Assembly: GCF_033807715.1 (NCBI RefSeq)
Contig: NC_084606.1
Span: forward strand, 38,232,901-38,296,900
Length of the DNA stretch: 64,000 bases
Reading direction: 5' to 3'
Source of the DNA: Cololabis saira
Lineage: Eukaryota; Chordata; Actinopteri; Beloniformes; Belonidae
The notes under the pieces: model-generated
Told to the model about the DNA's origin: nothing
The model's input: only the letters and a program-made list of their open reading frames with translations
Databases searched by the model: none
In this document: positions 21,597 to 58,225 of the stretch, piece after piece
Position numbering within the stretch: the first letter of the stretch is position 1
Layout: every line of letters starts with the position of its first letter
Program-made: the position numbers and the translations under genes

Positions 21597-22022
21597 GGCA
21601 GGTAGAAGCAGCAGAGGGATGACCAGAGGTGGGGACCGCAGGCAGGTGGAAGCATCAACGGGATGACCAGAGGGGGGGACCGCAGGCAGGTGGAAGCATC
21701 AACGGGATGACCAGAGGGGGAGACCGCAGGCAGGTGGAAGCATCAACGGGATGACCAGAGGGGGGGACCGCAGGCAGGTGGAAGCATCAACGGGATGACC
21801 AGAGGGGGAGACCGCAGGCAGGTGGAAGCATCAACGGGATGACCAGAGGGGGGGGACCGCAGGCAGGTGGAAGCATCAACGGGATGACCAGAGGGGGGGA
21901 CCGCAGGCAGGTGGAAGCATCAACGGGATGACCAGAGGGGGGGACCGCAGGCAGGTGGATGCAGCAACGGAATGACCAGAGGGGGGGACCGCAGGCCAGC
22001 ATGCAGCTCCCGAAGCTCCGGC
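21597..22022 (-). repeat. Minisatellite expanded from the LINE 3' UTR
   Basis: About nine copies of a roughly 40-bp unit (CAGGTGGAAGCATCAACGGG, then ATGACCAGAGGGGG). The right end continues into the complement of the LINE 3' UTR phrase GGGCCGGAGCTTCGGGAGCT. In the full-length LINE the unit occurs once or twice. Confidence 0.75.
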
Positions 22023-22269
22023 CCTCTACTGGTTTCCCCTGAATGATGATGGTGACGGCTTCTCCTAACTGTCTCTGTTTATGTGAGAAAGTCACGATCA
22101 TCTCCTTTGTTTTATTTATGTTAAGCTCAAGGCAGGAGCTGCCACACCGCTCCACAAAGTCCTGCAGGGCTGAGCCGCGGTGTCGTCTCTGGCCGGAGAG
22201 GACAGGGGACAGGGACAGGAGGATCTGCAGTCATCTGTGTACAAGATGTAGAGGAGTGGAGAGAGGACA

Positions 22270-22270
<1 letters not shown>
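22023..22270 (-). pseudogene. Rex1-like LINE reverse transcriptase remnant
   Basis: The minus strand encodes a phrase like ELNINKTKEMIVTFSHK, the Rex1/Babar-type conserved LNV.KTKE motif, and upstream of it SPLLYILYTDDC in another frame. It is a short, frameshifted scrap joined directly to the LINE-derived minisatellite. Confidence 0.5.
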
Positions 22271-22334
<64 letters not shown>

Positions 22335-22372
22335 GTAGTAGTAGTAGTACTATTATTATTATTATTATTATT

Positions 22373-22410
<38 letters not shown>

Positions 22411-22412
22411 GG
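22271..22412. repeat. ATT/AAT microsatellite
   Basis: About 140 bp of ATT repeats, a short AGT-rich stretch, then AAT repeats. The open frames across it are artefacts. Confidence 0.9.
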
Positions 22413-22486
22413 CACCTTTCAGGACACTCACTTTTTTTTTGTTTATTTTGGTCATCCAAAAAACAATGTTATTACATCGGTGCAAC

Positions 22487-23481
22487 CAGTACTGGAGATG
22501 AGGGGGGACGGCATCCCCCCCGAAATAAAAACGGTCCAAATCATCCCCCCCTGAAATAAAAACGGTCCAAATCATCCCCCCTGAAATAAAAACGGTCCAA
22601 ATCATCCCCCCTGAAATAAAAACGGTCCAAATCATCCCCCCCTGAAATAAAAACGGTCCAAATCATCCCCCCTGAAATAAAAACGGTCCAAATCATCCCC
22701 CCTGAAATAAAAACGGTCCAAATCATCCCCCCCTGAAATAAAAACGGTCCAAATCATCCCCCCCTGAAATAAAAACGGTCCAAATCATCCCCACTGTAAA
22801 ACTGCCATCCCCCCTTTCCATCCCTTATGTCATTTCATCAATGAATGTGGTTTTACTGCTATTTCAACATTTAGAGTCATCACCAGAAAAATAACACCAG
22901 AAAAATAACTTATTTGACAATTTTCACCTGTTTCAAGTACATTTTCACTTGAAATAAGTAGAAAAATCTGCCAGTGGGACAAGATTTATCTTCTCATTAC
23001 AAGCAAAAAAATCTTGTTCCACTGGCAGATTTTTCTACTTATTTCAAGTGAAAATCTACTTGAAACAGGTGAAAATTGTTGTTTTTTCCAGTGATGAGTC
23101 TTGTTTTAAGTGTAATGAGATTTTTTTTACTAAAATGAGACATTTTAACTAGAAATAAGACAAATATTCTTGTTAAGATTGTGAGTTTTTGCAGTGATCC
23201 ATGTTACTTATCCTGTGAAGGACAGAGTCATATTGATAAGTTCAGAAAAGTGTTTTTTATTGTTGTGTTTTGATGTATTTGATGTAAGCCCAGTGGATAT
23301 TTAAAGCTTACAGAAGGCTGCATTTAACTGCTGCTATGTCATTCCTGCAGTATTTCTGCAGCTGTTTTGGTCACTGCTATTATTTGTAATATATTATATT
23401 ATTTGTAATCAGCACAAATTATCTGTCTCCATATGATCAAATCCACCATCCCCCCTGATTTTTTTTACGACTCAAGTACTG
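22487..23481 (+). mobile_element. CAGTACTGGAG element, copy 1
   Basis: Begins CAGTACTGGAGATGAGGGGG and ends with ACTCAAGTACTG, an inverted terminus. Near the left end are about nine 29-31 bp units containing CTGAAATAAAAACGGTCC. The middle has inverted AAAATCTGCCAGTGG words and the right end has ATCCACCATCCCCCCTGATT. It is a non-coding DNA element of about 1 kb. Confidence 0.7.
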
Positions 23482-24415
23482 CTCACGCTGATGTTACATT
23501 CAAGTTGTCAAAGACTAGTAAAAACAGAAACAACTCACCACAGCAGGTCCAGTCTCAACATCCCGTATCAAACCTGCAGGAACTTCTAGTCTCCTGTTAT
23601 CTCCTGTTATCTCCTGTTATCTCCAGCTACAGGTCATCATGACTCCTGATGCTCATCACGGCTCAGAAACCTCAGAAACCTCACTAACACAGGAAATCAA
23701 GGATGTTAATGATTCAAGATAACTCTCTTCTGTGTCATAAAGGAGTTTTTAATAGTCTTATTTACTGCAAAATGATTGTCTTTCATGAGCGATCCTTGTA
23801 ACCGAATACCTTTTTTAATTGTGACATTTTTATTATTCTAATGGTGAAATATAAACTGAAAGAAACTGTGACCTTATATTATACTTTATATTAAGCCAAA
23901 TAATAAGTTGCGCTTTCTTTCTGTCAAGGTTAAGATAGTACAGCTTGTGCTCTTATTTTCAAACATCTATTTAATAAATAGATTCCTTTGATTGGATGTA
24001 AAGAATGTTTTATGTGAACTAACGCTGTTCTTCTAAGTAGAACTGGAGACAGAGAAGTTTAGCAAATGTGCAAGTTAATGAATGAACGTGCTGACTAAAG
24101 GGCTTTCTAGAACTCTTTTACCGTAAATCAAACGCATGACACGCAGACGTGAGTTCATCCAGACTCAGTCACACGCTGCTGTTTCTGAGAGGGTTGGGAC
24201 TAACTAAACTACTTTTGATTTCATTCACTTGTGATTCCGTCTTAAATCATGACGAGGAAACAGAGAAACAAGACAAATAATTGTTCTTGTTTGATTTGTC
24301 CACATTAACGTCTACATTTAATTTGGGTTGCTGCTTATATTTACGTGTTTCTGTTTGTATGTGAGTAACTGAGTGTGTGTGTGAGTGTGTGTGGGTGTGT
24401 GTGAGTAACTGAGTG
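23482..24415. other. Mostly unique intergenic sequence
   Basis: No repeat family or gene recognised, apart from three tandem CTCCTGTTAT units near 23590 and a GT-rich microsatellite at about 24370-24410 directly before a truncated LINE. Confidence 0.4.
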
Positions 24416-25697
24416 AACTGTGAGAAACCTTGGTGTTGTTTTCGACCAGGATTTGTCGTTTAAACCATATGTTAATCAGGTTTGTAAAATAGCGTTTTTC
24501 CATCTCCGTAATATTGCAAAGATTAGGAAAATCCTCTCGCAGAGTGATGCAGAAAAACTAGTTCATGCATTTGTATCTTCTAGACTGGATTACTGTAATG
24601 TGTTGTTAGCAGGATGTCCAAGTAATTTGCTGAATAGGCTCCAGCTGATCCAGAATGCAACAGCACGAGTGCTGACAGGAATCAGCAGGAAAGACCACGT
24701 CTCTCCAGTGTTAGCGTCGCTCCATTGGCTACCCGTAAAATTCAGAATCCAATTTAAAATGTTATTACTTGCGTATAAAGCCCAAAACGGCTTAGCTCTG
24801 CATTATTTGCAAGACCTGATAGTGCCTTATGTTCCTGGCAGAGCTCTCTGTTCTCGGAGTGCAGGTTTACTCGTAGTTCCTAGAGTATCTAAATGTAGAT
24901 TTGGAGGGGGGGCGTTCTGCTATCAGGCACCATTACTATGGAACCAACTTCCAATCTGGGTTAAGGAGGCTGACACCACCTCCACCTTTAAAACTAAACT
25001 TAAAACCTTTCTGTTTAGTAAAGCCTATAGTTAGTGTTTAGTAAATCTCTAGCTGGTGTTGGTAAATCTCTATTTAGTGTAAACTCTAGTGTGTTAGAGT
25101 CGCTCCTGTAGTTTCTTGTGCTGGCCCCCCCTTTCTTCTCTTTTTTCTCTTTTGTACATGGTGCAGCATTTTCTGCTGGTGGCGAAAAGCATCTCTGAAT
25201 GCACAACACTGGATCCTGCAGTGTGGGAGTGAGAGGGGCAGGATAACGGCCCGGTCAGGCGGGGAGAGATTTGTCCGTCAAGACTCCTCTCCCTGGCCCT
25301 GCCCCTTCTCAACCTTTCCCCGACCCTGCACCTAACCTGGGGCTTGATGATTGGGCCGGAGCTTCGGGAGATGCGTACTGGCCTGCGTTCCCCACCCCTG
25401 GTCATCCCACTGCTGCTTCCACCTGCCTGCTGTGCTGCTGACGTCCCCCCCAGTCTGGCCCTCGGCAGGAGGGTCCCCCCTTATGATCCAGGTCCTGGTC
25501 CAGGTTTCTTCCCTCCTAAAGGGGAGTTTTTCTTGCCACTGTTTGGCTTAAGGTTTTTCTCCCACTAGTGGAGGTTTTACCTGCCATTGTTAATGTAATA
25601 AATGCTCGGGGGGTTTATGTTCATGTTCTGGATCTCTGGAAAGCATCTAGAGACATCTGTTGTATTAGACGCTATATAAATAAAATTGAATTGAATT
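24416..25697 (+). mobile_element. 5'-truncated LINE copy
   Basis: Begins inside ORF2 (matching about 6570 of the full-length copy) and runs through the ORF2 stop at 25034 and a shortened 3' UTR to the TTGAA tail. The C-terminal reverse transcriptase frame (24420-25034) is still open and differs from the full-length copy at few positions. The middle of its 3' UTR differs from the full-length copy. Confidence 0.85.
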
Positions 25698-25834
25698 ATC
25701 GTGGGCCACATATCGCCACAGTATGGAATCGTGAGTTGCCCGTATCGTCCCACCCCTAATCCACAAACTTATGTAAAATTGACAAAAATAATCAGTAAAT
25801 GACAAAAGGACATCGGACAAACGGCGGAAACAAA

Positions 25835-35853
<10,019 letters not shown>

Positions 35854-36139
35854 GCTTCCGCCTCGGTTTCTAGATCAAATACTTTGCATGTAGAGATCCA
35901 AACTAACAACTATATTGTTAACAACCCATGTATGTCATTAAAATGTGACTAGCTTCATAATATCACACAACTGTTCTTCTTCTTCTTCTTCTTCGTTTTC
36001 CTGTTTCTGTTCTTCTTCCTGCGCTTCGTCTTCTTCTTCTGCTCTTATTAACGGTTGCCAAACAATGAAATCGGTGAATTACTGCCACCTACTGGTAGGA
36101 AAAGAAAGTAGGTGGTAATAACGACAGCTCCAACGAATA
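35854..36139 (-). other. Probable rwdd4 5' UTR and promoter
   Basis: Sequence upstream of the rwdd4 start, with a TTC/GAA microsatellite near 35970-35995. No TATA box is obvious. Confidence 0.35.
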
Positions 36140-36735
36140 CAGGACTTTCTCAGAAAATTAGAATATTGTGATTTTCTGTAATGCAAATACAAAAACAAAA
36201 ATGTCATACATGCTGGATTCATTACAAATCAACTGAAATATTACAAGCATTTTATTATTTTAATATTGCTGATTATGGCTTACAGTTTAAGATTAAGATT
36301 CCCAGAATATTCGAATTTTTTGAGATAGGATATTTGAGTTTTCTTAAGCTGTAAGCCATGATCAGCAATATTAAAATAATAAAAGGCTTGCAAGGGAAAT
36401 TGAAACTTTGCAACATCTTTTCTTTCATTGTGATTCAGTCCAGGGACATTGAGCTACATTTAACAGTGAAGACAGTTATATTTGCTGTTTTTGTTGAAGA
36501 CAAGAATATGGACTTTGTCTTTAATAATTAGGTGTTATTGGGAAAGTTCTTCACTCACAAATGTAGATATTTTAAGACCAAACCGTGTTTGACCCATTGG
36601 AGAAATGAGCTAAAGCTCTTAAGTCCTTGAGTCTTGTTAAAGAAAAGAAATCCCTCAAACTGTTTTCTTTAGTTGAAAGAAGATTTAATATGAGAAGGCC
36701 CTTGTGAGTTATTTTTTTATTTTTTTTAAATTTTT
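36140..36735 (+). mobile_element. Tc1-type MITE part followed by L1-like remnant
   Basis: 36140-36392 is a MITE beginning ACAGGACTTTCTCAGAA. It breaks at GGCTTGCAAG, and 36393-36735 matches the L1-like 3' fragment at 13289-13560 (TTTGACCCATTGGAGAAATG). Confidence 0.6.
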
Positions 36736-36756
36736 TTATGTTGTACTCATGTTGTA

Positions 36757-36835
36757 CTGTAATCAGCACAAATTATCTGTCCCCATATGATAAAATCCAC
36801 CATCCCCCCTGATTCTTTTTACAACTCCAGTACTG
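36757..36835 (+). mobile_element. CAGTACTGGAG element, right-end fragment
   Basis: Last 80 bp of the family, ATCCACCATCCCCCCTGATT to ACTCCAGTACTG. Confidence 0.7.
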
Positions 36836-36840
36836 CATAT

Positions 36841-37400
36841 TACGGAAGAGTATTAGGGCCATGCAAGAGGAAAAGAAATTGAGAGTGGAAGATTTTTTTT
36901 TATTGTGCACTTTGAGAAAAAAGTCGAAATGTCGAGATTAATGTTGAAATACAGTTTCGAGAAAAAAGTCGAAATTTCGTGATTAAAGTTGAAATTTTGC
37001 CTTTTTTCTCCACATTTCAACTCTATTCACGAAATTTTGACTTTTTTCTCGACATTTCGACTTTTTCTCAAAATTGTACTTCAACATTAATCTCGACTTT
37101 TCGACTTTTTTCTCAACATTTCCACTTTATTCACGAAATATTGACTTTTTTCTCGAAATTTCGCCTTTTTTCTCCACATTTCAACTTTATTCACGAAATA
37201 TTGACTTTTTTCTCAACATTTCGACTTTTTTCTCAACATTTCGACTTTTTTCTCGAAATTGTACTTCAACATTAATCTTCACTTTTCGACTTTTTCTCGA
37301 CATTTCGACTTTTTTCTTGACATTTCGACTTTATACACGAAATATTGACTTTTTTCTCGAAATTTCGCCTTTTCTCACCATAATTTCAACTTTATTGTAG
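36841..37400 (+). mobile_element. TACGGAAGAGTATTAGGGCC MITE, expanded core
   Basis: Left terminus intact, right terminus missing. The core has many CTCGACATTTCGACTTTTTT-type words. It ends about 170 bp upstream of the start codon of the Myb/SANT-like gene. Confidence 0.6.
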
Positions 37401-37571
37401 ATAGAATATAGACCAGTGTGGCTCAGAGCTGTAATGACACAAAGAAACCAGTGCGAGGCAGCAATGCACTAATCTGCCGGAAATCTAAAGAAGAAGAAGA
37501 CGAGTCGACTTGCTTGAAATCCCGTCTCCCATCATGCACCGCGGCCCAACACGAGACAACAACAGAGCAAC

Positions 37572-51890
<14,319 letters not shown>

Positions 51891-52163
51891 AGGTCAAAAT
51901 TGAATTTTCCTTTTTGGCTCCTGTATTATTTAAGATTATCATATTCAGGACTGTCTCAGAAAATTACAATATTGTGATAAAGTCTTTATTTTCTGTAATG
52001 CAATTAAAAAAACATCATACATTCTGGATTCATTACAAATCAACTGAAATATTGCAGGGTCTTTCTGTGTGGAGTTTGCATGTTCTCCCCGTGCTTGTGT
52101 GGGTTCTCTCCGGGTACTCCTGCTTCCTCCCACAGTCCAAAAACATGCATGCTAGGTTAATTG

Positions 52164-53048
52164 TAGTGATGCACCGAAATGAAACTTTGTGGCCGAAACC
52201 GAAAATAATAATAAACACTTGGCCGAGTACCGAACAATACCGAACATGGTTCTTCGCAGTTTTTCATTTATTTTGCCAATTTTTTCACCATTGCATAAAT
52301 CAAATACATTTGATTTAGGCATGCTTTTAAAAGAAAAAAATCTTTTACAAAATTACAAGGTAGAAAACATTTGTTGAACATAAAAAACTGAACATTTTTC
52401 AATTTCCCAGCATTTCTTAAATATTCCAGCAGACATTATACCAGCAAAGAACAATAACTTAAAATAAATAAATTAGCTAAATAAATTTTGTGGCCATCTT
52501 TGAGCTTACGTTAGGCTTAACTGACTGAACATTGTAACATAGGCCTTAAAATAATAAAAATGCATTAAAGCGCTCAGGGTTTTTTATCATTTCAAATGAT
52601 AAATCAAACTTGTAGCTGAAAGACTTTGCAGATGTGCCCCCTCTAGATATTTGAGCAGAACATTCATTGCAAACAGCCATTCTTGTATTATTCTTTGCCA
52701 CTCTAAAATACTTCCACACTGCTGACATGTTTGCACCGCACCACTTCACTCCACGCTCTTCCACGTTTGATTTCGTCATCTAAACGCACCTGTAATAGAT
52801 TGATTTATGTTGTTTTGGTTCCACCTCCTGGTGAATGTTAGGTAAAATTCTTATGTGGTTAGTTTTTGGTTGGCCAACGCTTTATGTGGTGCGCAACAGT
52901 TACGGAGCGGCCAGTGTATTTCCTTATATTACAACGCCGTTATTAATTGTTCGGTTTTTTTCCCACTTATTCCACCGAACACCGAAAGTGTTTTTTTTGC
53001 CATTTTCGGCCGAACAATTTCGGTTACCGAACAATCGGTGCATCACTA
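52164..53048 (-). mobile_element. hAT deletion derivative with a BED-finger exon
   Basis: Ends TAGTGATGCACCGAAATG and TCGGTGCATCACTA. The 8-bp flanks GTTAATTG and GTTAAAGG agree at six positions. Carries an ORF for a BED zinc finger on the minus strand but no catalytic transposase domain. Confidence 0.75.
52546..52779 (-). pseudogene. hAT transposase N-terminal BED zinc finger, truncated
   Basis: 77 residues from an ATG at 52779. Contains SAVWKYFRVAK, CNECSAQISRGG and SFSYKFDL, matching the BED-finger pattern with the Cys pair. The expected His pair lies beyond or is lost (the NL..H motif is altered to DLSFEM). BED fingers give DNA binding in hAT transposases. The RNase H-like domain and dimerisation region are absent. 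Confidence 0.7.
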
Positions 53049-53049
53049 G

Positions 53050-53552
53050 TTAAAGGAGCATGAGGCTCCTTTTAAGAAATGAGACTCTCTAGCGCCACCC
53101 TTCACCACGACGGCCGTTGGGGGTACTGCAGCCAACAGTGAAGCCGGCACGGGAGAACGGGGAGAACGTGCATGCAGCGTCATGTGACGTTACATCCGCA
53201 GCCCAGCGCGGGAAATTTGGGCCCGAATTGCGGCAGGATTTATGAAAAAAATTTGTATACGTTTTAAGTTTTCTAGTAATAATGTCAGATAAAGCGTTCC
53301 AAACCAAAAAGAATAAGCCCTCTAGCGTATCTCTCCTTTGCCTTGAACAGGCTGTGTGCTGCAAAATGTGCTGCAATTCTGGGTCCGAATTTCCCGCGCT
53401 GTCCTGTGGTTGTGACGTCACATGACGCTGCATGTGCGTTCTCCCCGTTCTCCCGTGCCGGCTTCACTGTTGGCTGCAGTACCCCCAACGGCCGTCATGG
53501 TGAAGGGTGGCGCTAGAGAGTCTCATTTCTTAAAAGGAGCCTCAAGCTCCTT
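53050..53552. mobile_element. Palindromic MITE (AAGGAGC...GCTCCTTTTA)
   Basis: A 500-bp palindrome with arms of about 165 bp (GACTCTCTAGCGCCACCCTT, then CGGCCGTTGGGGGTACTGCA) and short terminal hairpins AGGAGCATGAGGCTCC. Non-coding. Confidence 0.75.
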
Positions 53553-53754
53553 TTAAGATTCCCAGAATATTCTAATTTTTTGAGATAGGATATTTGAGTT
53601 TTCTTAAGCTGTAAGCCATGATCAGCAATATTAAAATAATAAAAGGCTTGCAATATTTCAGTTGATTTGTAATGAATCCAGAATGTATGACATTTTTGTT
53701 TTTGTAATTGCATTACAGAAAATCACAATATTCAAATTTTCTGAGACAGTCCTG

Positions 53755-54194
53755 TAATACAAGACCTATGATTTTTTTTACTTTGAAATGTTTTTTAAAC
53801 CCCCCACCACTAAAGTCATATTCCCTCACTTAAGCCATTATTAGTTCATTTCAAAAAGTAAACAATTTCTCAATTTCTCTCCAGCTGACAAACTGCAATG
53901 GCTTTTATAATATTGTTTTAGCTATTGCTATTGCAATTCACAGAAACAACTGGATTCCAGGAACCGAAACGTGGATTTGTGGTTCCCATCTTGTATCAGG
54001 TAATGTTGGATTTTTGGGTAGCTAACGTTAAACGGTCAAATCATAAAGTTCAGTGTCGTCATCACTTTAATTTCTATAACAAATCCTGCCTTGAAGTCGG
54101 ACCAAGCGTCAAGACTTTTGTAAGCCTTAAAGCTTTGCTTCGTGTATTTCCCCAGCGTAGAAATTAAGTACATATAAATATCAGGAAACTGGAT
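53755..54194 (+). other. Short unassigned stretch
   Basis: 53757-53915 resembles the complement of 20670-20816, the sequence next to another copy of the Tc1-type MITE (TTTGAAATGTTTTTTAAACC), so a larger region may have been duplicated. An 80-codon frame at 53925 is not recognisable as a gene. Confidence 0.35.
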
Positions 54195-56210
54195 TCATGG
54201 CCAAATATTAATGTCCATGGACCACTGGTTCTTGGTAACTGTACCAAATATTAATGTCCATGGACCACTGGTTCTTGGTAAATGTACCAAATATTAATGT
54301 CCATGGACCACTGGTTCTTGGTAACTGAACCAAATATTAATGTCCATGGACCACTGGTTCTTGGGGTAACTGTACCAAATATTAATGTCCATGGACCACT
54401 GGTTCTTGGTAAATGTACCAAATATTAATGTCCATGGAACAATGGTTCTTGGGGTAACTGTACCAAATATTAATGTCCATGGACCACTGGTTCTTGGTAA
54501 CTGTACCAAATATTAATGTCCATGGACCACTGGTTCTTGGTAACTGTACCAAATATTAATGTCCATGGAACAATGGTTCTTGGGGTAACTGTACCAAATA
54601 TTAATGTCCATGGACCACTGGTTCTTGGTAACTGTACCAAATATTAATGTTCATGGACCACTGGCTCTTGGTAACTGTACCAAATATTAATGTCCATGGA
54701 CCACTGGTTCTTGGTAACTGTACCAAATATTAATGTCCATGGACCACTGGTTCTTGGTAACTGTACCAAATATTAATGTCCATGGACCACTGGTTCTTGG
54801 TAACTGTACCAAATATTAATGTCCATGGACCACTGGTTCTTGGGGTAACTGTACCAAATATTAATGTCCATGGACCACTGGTTCTTGGTAAATGTACCAA
54901 ATATTAATGTCCATGGAACAATGGTTCTTGGGGTAACTGTACCAAATATTAATGTCCATGGACCACTGGTTCTTGGTAACTGTACCAAATATTAATGTCC
55001 ATGGACCACTGGTTCTTGGTAACTGTACCAAATATTAATGTCCATGGAACAATGGTTCTTGGGGTAACTGTACCAAATATTAATGTCCATGGACCACTGG
55101 TTCTTGGTAACTGTACCAAATATTAATGTCCATGGACCACTGGTTCTTGGGGTAACTGTACCAAATATTAATGTCCATGGACCACTGGTTCTTGGTAACT
55201 GTACCAAATATTAATGTCCATGGAACAATGGTTCTTGGGGTAACTGTACCAAATATTAATGTCCATGGACCACTGGTTCTTGGTAACTGTACCAAATATT
55301 AATGTCCATGGACCACTGGTTCTTGGTAACTGTACCAAATATTAATGTCCATGGACCACTGGTTCTTGGTAACTGTACCAAATATTAATGTACATGGACC
55401 ACTGGTTATTGGTAACTGTACCAAATATTAATGTCCATGGACCACTGGTTCTTGGGGTAACTGTACCAAATATTAATGTCCATGGACCACTGGTTCTTGG
55501 TAACTGTACCAAATATTAATGTCCATGGACCACTGGTTCTTGGTAACTGTACCAAATATTAATGTCCATGGACCACTGGTTCTTGGGGTAACTGTACCAA
55601 ATATTAATGTCCATGGACCACTGGTTCTTGGTAAATGTACCAAATATTAATGTCCATGGAACAATGGTTCTTGGGGTAACTGTACCAAATATTAATGTCC
55701 ATGGACCACTGGTTCTTGGTAACTGTACCAAATATTAATGTCCATGGACCACTGGTTCTTGGTAACTGTACCAAATATTAATGTCCATGGAACAATGGTT
55801 CTTGGGGTAACTGTACCAAATATTAATGTCCATGGACCACTGGTTCTTGGTAACTGTACCAAATATTAATGTCCATGGACCACTGGTTCTTGGGGTAACT
55901 GTACCAAATATTAATGTCCATGGACCACTGGTTCTTGGTAACTGTACCAAATATTAATGTCCATGGAACAATGGTTCTTGGGGTAACTGTACCAAATATT
56001 AATGTCCATGGACCACTGGTTCTTGGTAACTGTACCAAATATTAATGTCCATGGACCACTGGTTCTTGGTAACTGTACCAAATATTAATGTCCATGGACC
56101 ACTGGTTCTTGGTAACTGTACCAAATATTAATGTACATGGACCACTGGTTCTTGGTAACTGTACCAAATATTAATGTCCATGGACCACTGGTTCTTGGTA
56201 ACTGTACGGG
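54195..56210. repeat. 43-45 bp satellite, about 46 units, with higher-order repeat
   Basis: Unit CCAAATATTAATGTCCATGG plus ACCACTGGTTCTTGGTAACTG. Main variants: ACCACTGG or AACAATGG, and TTGGTAAC or TTGGGGTAAC. The same order of variants recurs 743 bp apart (54773 and 55516, 54992 and 55735, 55080 and 55823). Confidence 0.93.
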
Positions 56211-56491
56211 TCACTGTCAAGTCCAACTGACTTTAATTTAAGCTGATAATCGTCTGTTATCCCGTCTTCTCCACTAGTTGTAGCTGTTTTTGCCACTCAC
56301 ACCAAAAGAAGGGTGTTTATGAGAAAAACTTCAGGAATTGATAGATGTAGTGTAAAGTTTATTGATATTAGAATTAGTAAAATTATTATAATGATAGCAG
56401 TGACTGAAAATATATTACTAATGTATGGTATTATTCAGATTCAGATTACTTTTTTATAGGCTTTATAATTGGAAGTGCTCTCCACTTCCAC

Positions 56492-56689
56492 TTGAAAAGC
56501 TCTTTGGAAAATTTGACTCCTGGGAAAATCTGGCTGTTCAGCTTAGGGGTCCTTCTTTCAATGACCTGCTGTCTCTGTGAGCATTTAATAATTGTGGGAT
56601 ACTTTAACATCCATGTTTACAACCCCCAAGATGGGGCTAAACAACTATGTGGGGTGCTAAAAAGTTTTGATTTGACTAAACATGTGTAA
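56492..56689 (+). pseudogene. LINE endonuclease-domain remnant
   Basis: Encodes LIIVGYFNIHVYNPQDGAK and SFDLTKHV, matching the APE endonuclease GDFNIH block and the following strand; the catalytic-block Asp is Tyr. About 65 codons only. It is from a different LINE family than the 2.7-8.0 kb element. Confidence 0.6.
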
Positions 56690-56699
56690 TATGTTTATA

Positions 56700-57560
56700 T
56701 CAGTCCGAGAGCTCCTCTTCTACTTTTCTTCTCATTTTTGCCTTAAGTAAGTAAGTTCATATTTGTTTCTGTGCAAACGTGCATATACAGTATGCATCAG
56801 TAGGGCCTGCTCTTACACACCGACTCTTACAACTGTGGAGTTGCCGTCAGGCCTCCTTTTCACATCAGCTGATGAATTGGCGAGACACACACACACACCA
56901 TCCTGTAATGCGGAAGTAATCGCAAAACCAAAATATTCTTGTCCGACGAAAAGAATCAGCAAGTTAAATTGTGGAATCGCAAAATCATAATGATAATTGC
57001 AATATCATGTGGCAGAGTTTAGTCTCAAGCACAGTTTGGATGTCCTTTCGTGTTTGTTTGTCTGTTTAACTTAAAGTGGCCTTTAAATCAATAATTGTGA
57101 TCCGATCACAATCCAGAATGCTTTGATTGATGGATGACATGAAATCATCACCTCAGCTTTATTTAAAATACTTAGCCTGATAGTAGGAATAATTTTTTGG
57201 CACACATGAAGTCAAATGAAATCAAAGTCTCCATTTGAATAACACAGATCTACTACTTAACTAATGTTGCTTTATTTGATCACTAGGTGTCAGTATTTAA
57301 TCACAGATCTCCCACAGCTATGTATCTATGGCCTTCACTATAAAATGATCATAATAAAATCAGGAGAAATAAACTGCAAGGGAAAAGCTGCAGTCACCTT
57401 CAATTTATATGCTGCACTGAAATAAATCTAGCTTCACCAGCTGTGATTTCTGCTAATCTTTTCCTCTTCAGTACAAAGAATTAGTCTGTTTCCTCTGGAT
57501 TTCACTTTGATTTTAGGGCAGTAGCAACTGAGGCAGGAGAAAGAAACTGCCTCTGAAAAC
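56700..57560. other. Mostly unique AT-rich sequence
   Basis: No gene or repeat family recognised; a short CA repeat near 56886-56898. Confidence 0.35.
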
Positions 57561-57568
57561 CAGTAGAC

Positions 57569-58225
57569 CAGGGGTCGGCAACCCGCGGCTCTAGAGCCGC
57601 ATGCGGCTCTTTAGCGCCGCCCTGGTGGCTCCTGGAGCTTTCTCAAAAATGTTTGACCTTTTTTTTCCCTTTTTTCTTTTTTTTTTCTTTTTTTTCTCTT
57701 TTTTTCCTTTTTTATTTTTTGTTCTTTTTTTCCTTTTTTTTCTCTTTTTTCTTTTTTCTTTTCCTTTTTATGGCATGCAGCTATTTAGCGCCGCCCTAGT
57801 GCCTCCCTGGAGCTTTTTCAAAAACATTTGACCTTTTTTTCCCTTTTTTCTTTCTTTTTTCTTTCTTTCTCTTTTTTCCTTTTTTTCTCTCTTTTCTCTT
57901 TTTTTTTCCTTTTTTCCTTTTTTTCTCTTTTTCTCTTTTTCTTTTTTCCTTTCCTTTTTAATCTCAACATTTTGACTTTTTTCTCAACATTTCGACTTTT
58001 TTCCTCAAAATTTTGACTTTTTTCTTGACATTTCAACTTTTTTCTTGACATTTCAACTTTTTTCTCGAGGTGCATAATAAAAAAAAAAAATCTTCCCCCA
58101 GTTCTAACTAATATAGAAACATAAGGCTTATACAAGACTTTTCATTTTTTGTGGCTCCAGACATATTAGTTTTTTGTGTTTTTGGTCCAATATGGCTCTA
58201 AAACATTTTGGGTTGCCAGCCGCTG
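57569..58225 (+). mobile_element. hAT-like MITE (CAGGGGTCGGCAACCC termini), enlarged
   Basis: Termini CAGGGGTCGGCAACCC and GGGTTGCCAGCCGCTG. Flanks CAGTAGAC and CAGTAGAT agree at 7 of 8 positions. The inner GCGGCTCTTTAGCGCCGCC segment and its T-rich tract are present twice, so the element contains a tandem duplication. Confidence 0.8.

Larger units (their letters stand above)
51946..53754. mobile_element. Tc1-type MITE split by later insertions
   Basis: Left part 51946-52057 (CAGGACTGTCTCAGAA...), right part 53555-53754 ending in the complementary terminus. Between them are a fragment of a widespread fish repeat (52058-52155, GGAGTTTGCATGTTCTCCCC), a hAT element and a palindromic MITE. Confidence 0.7.
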
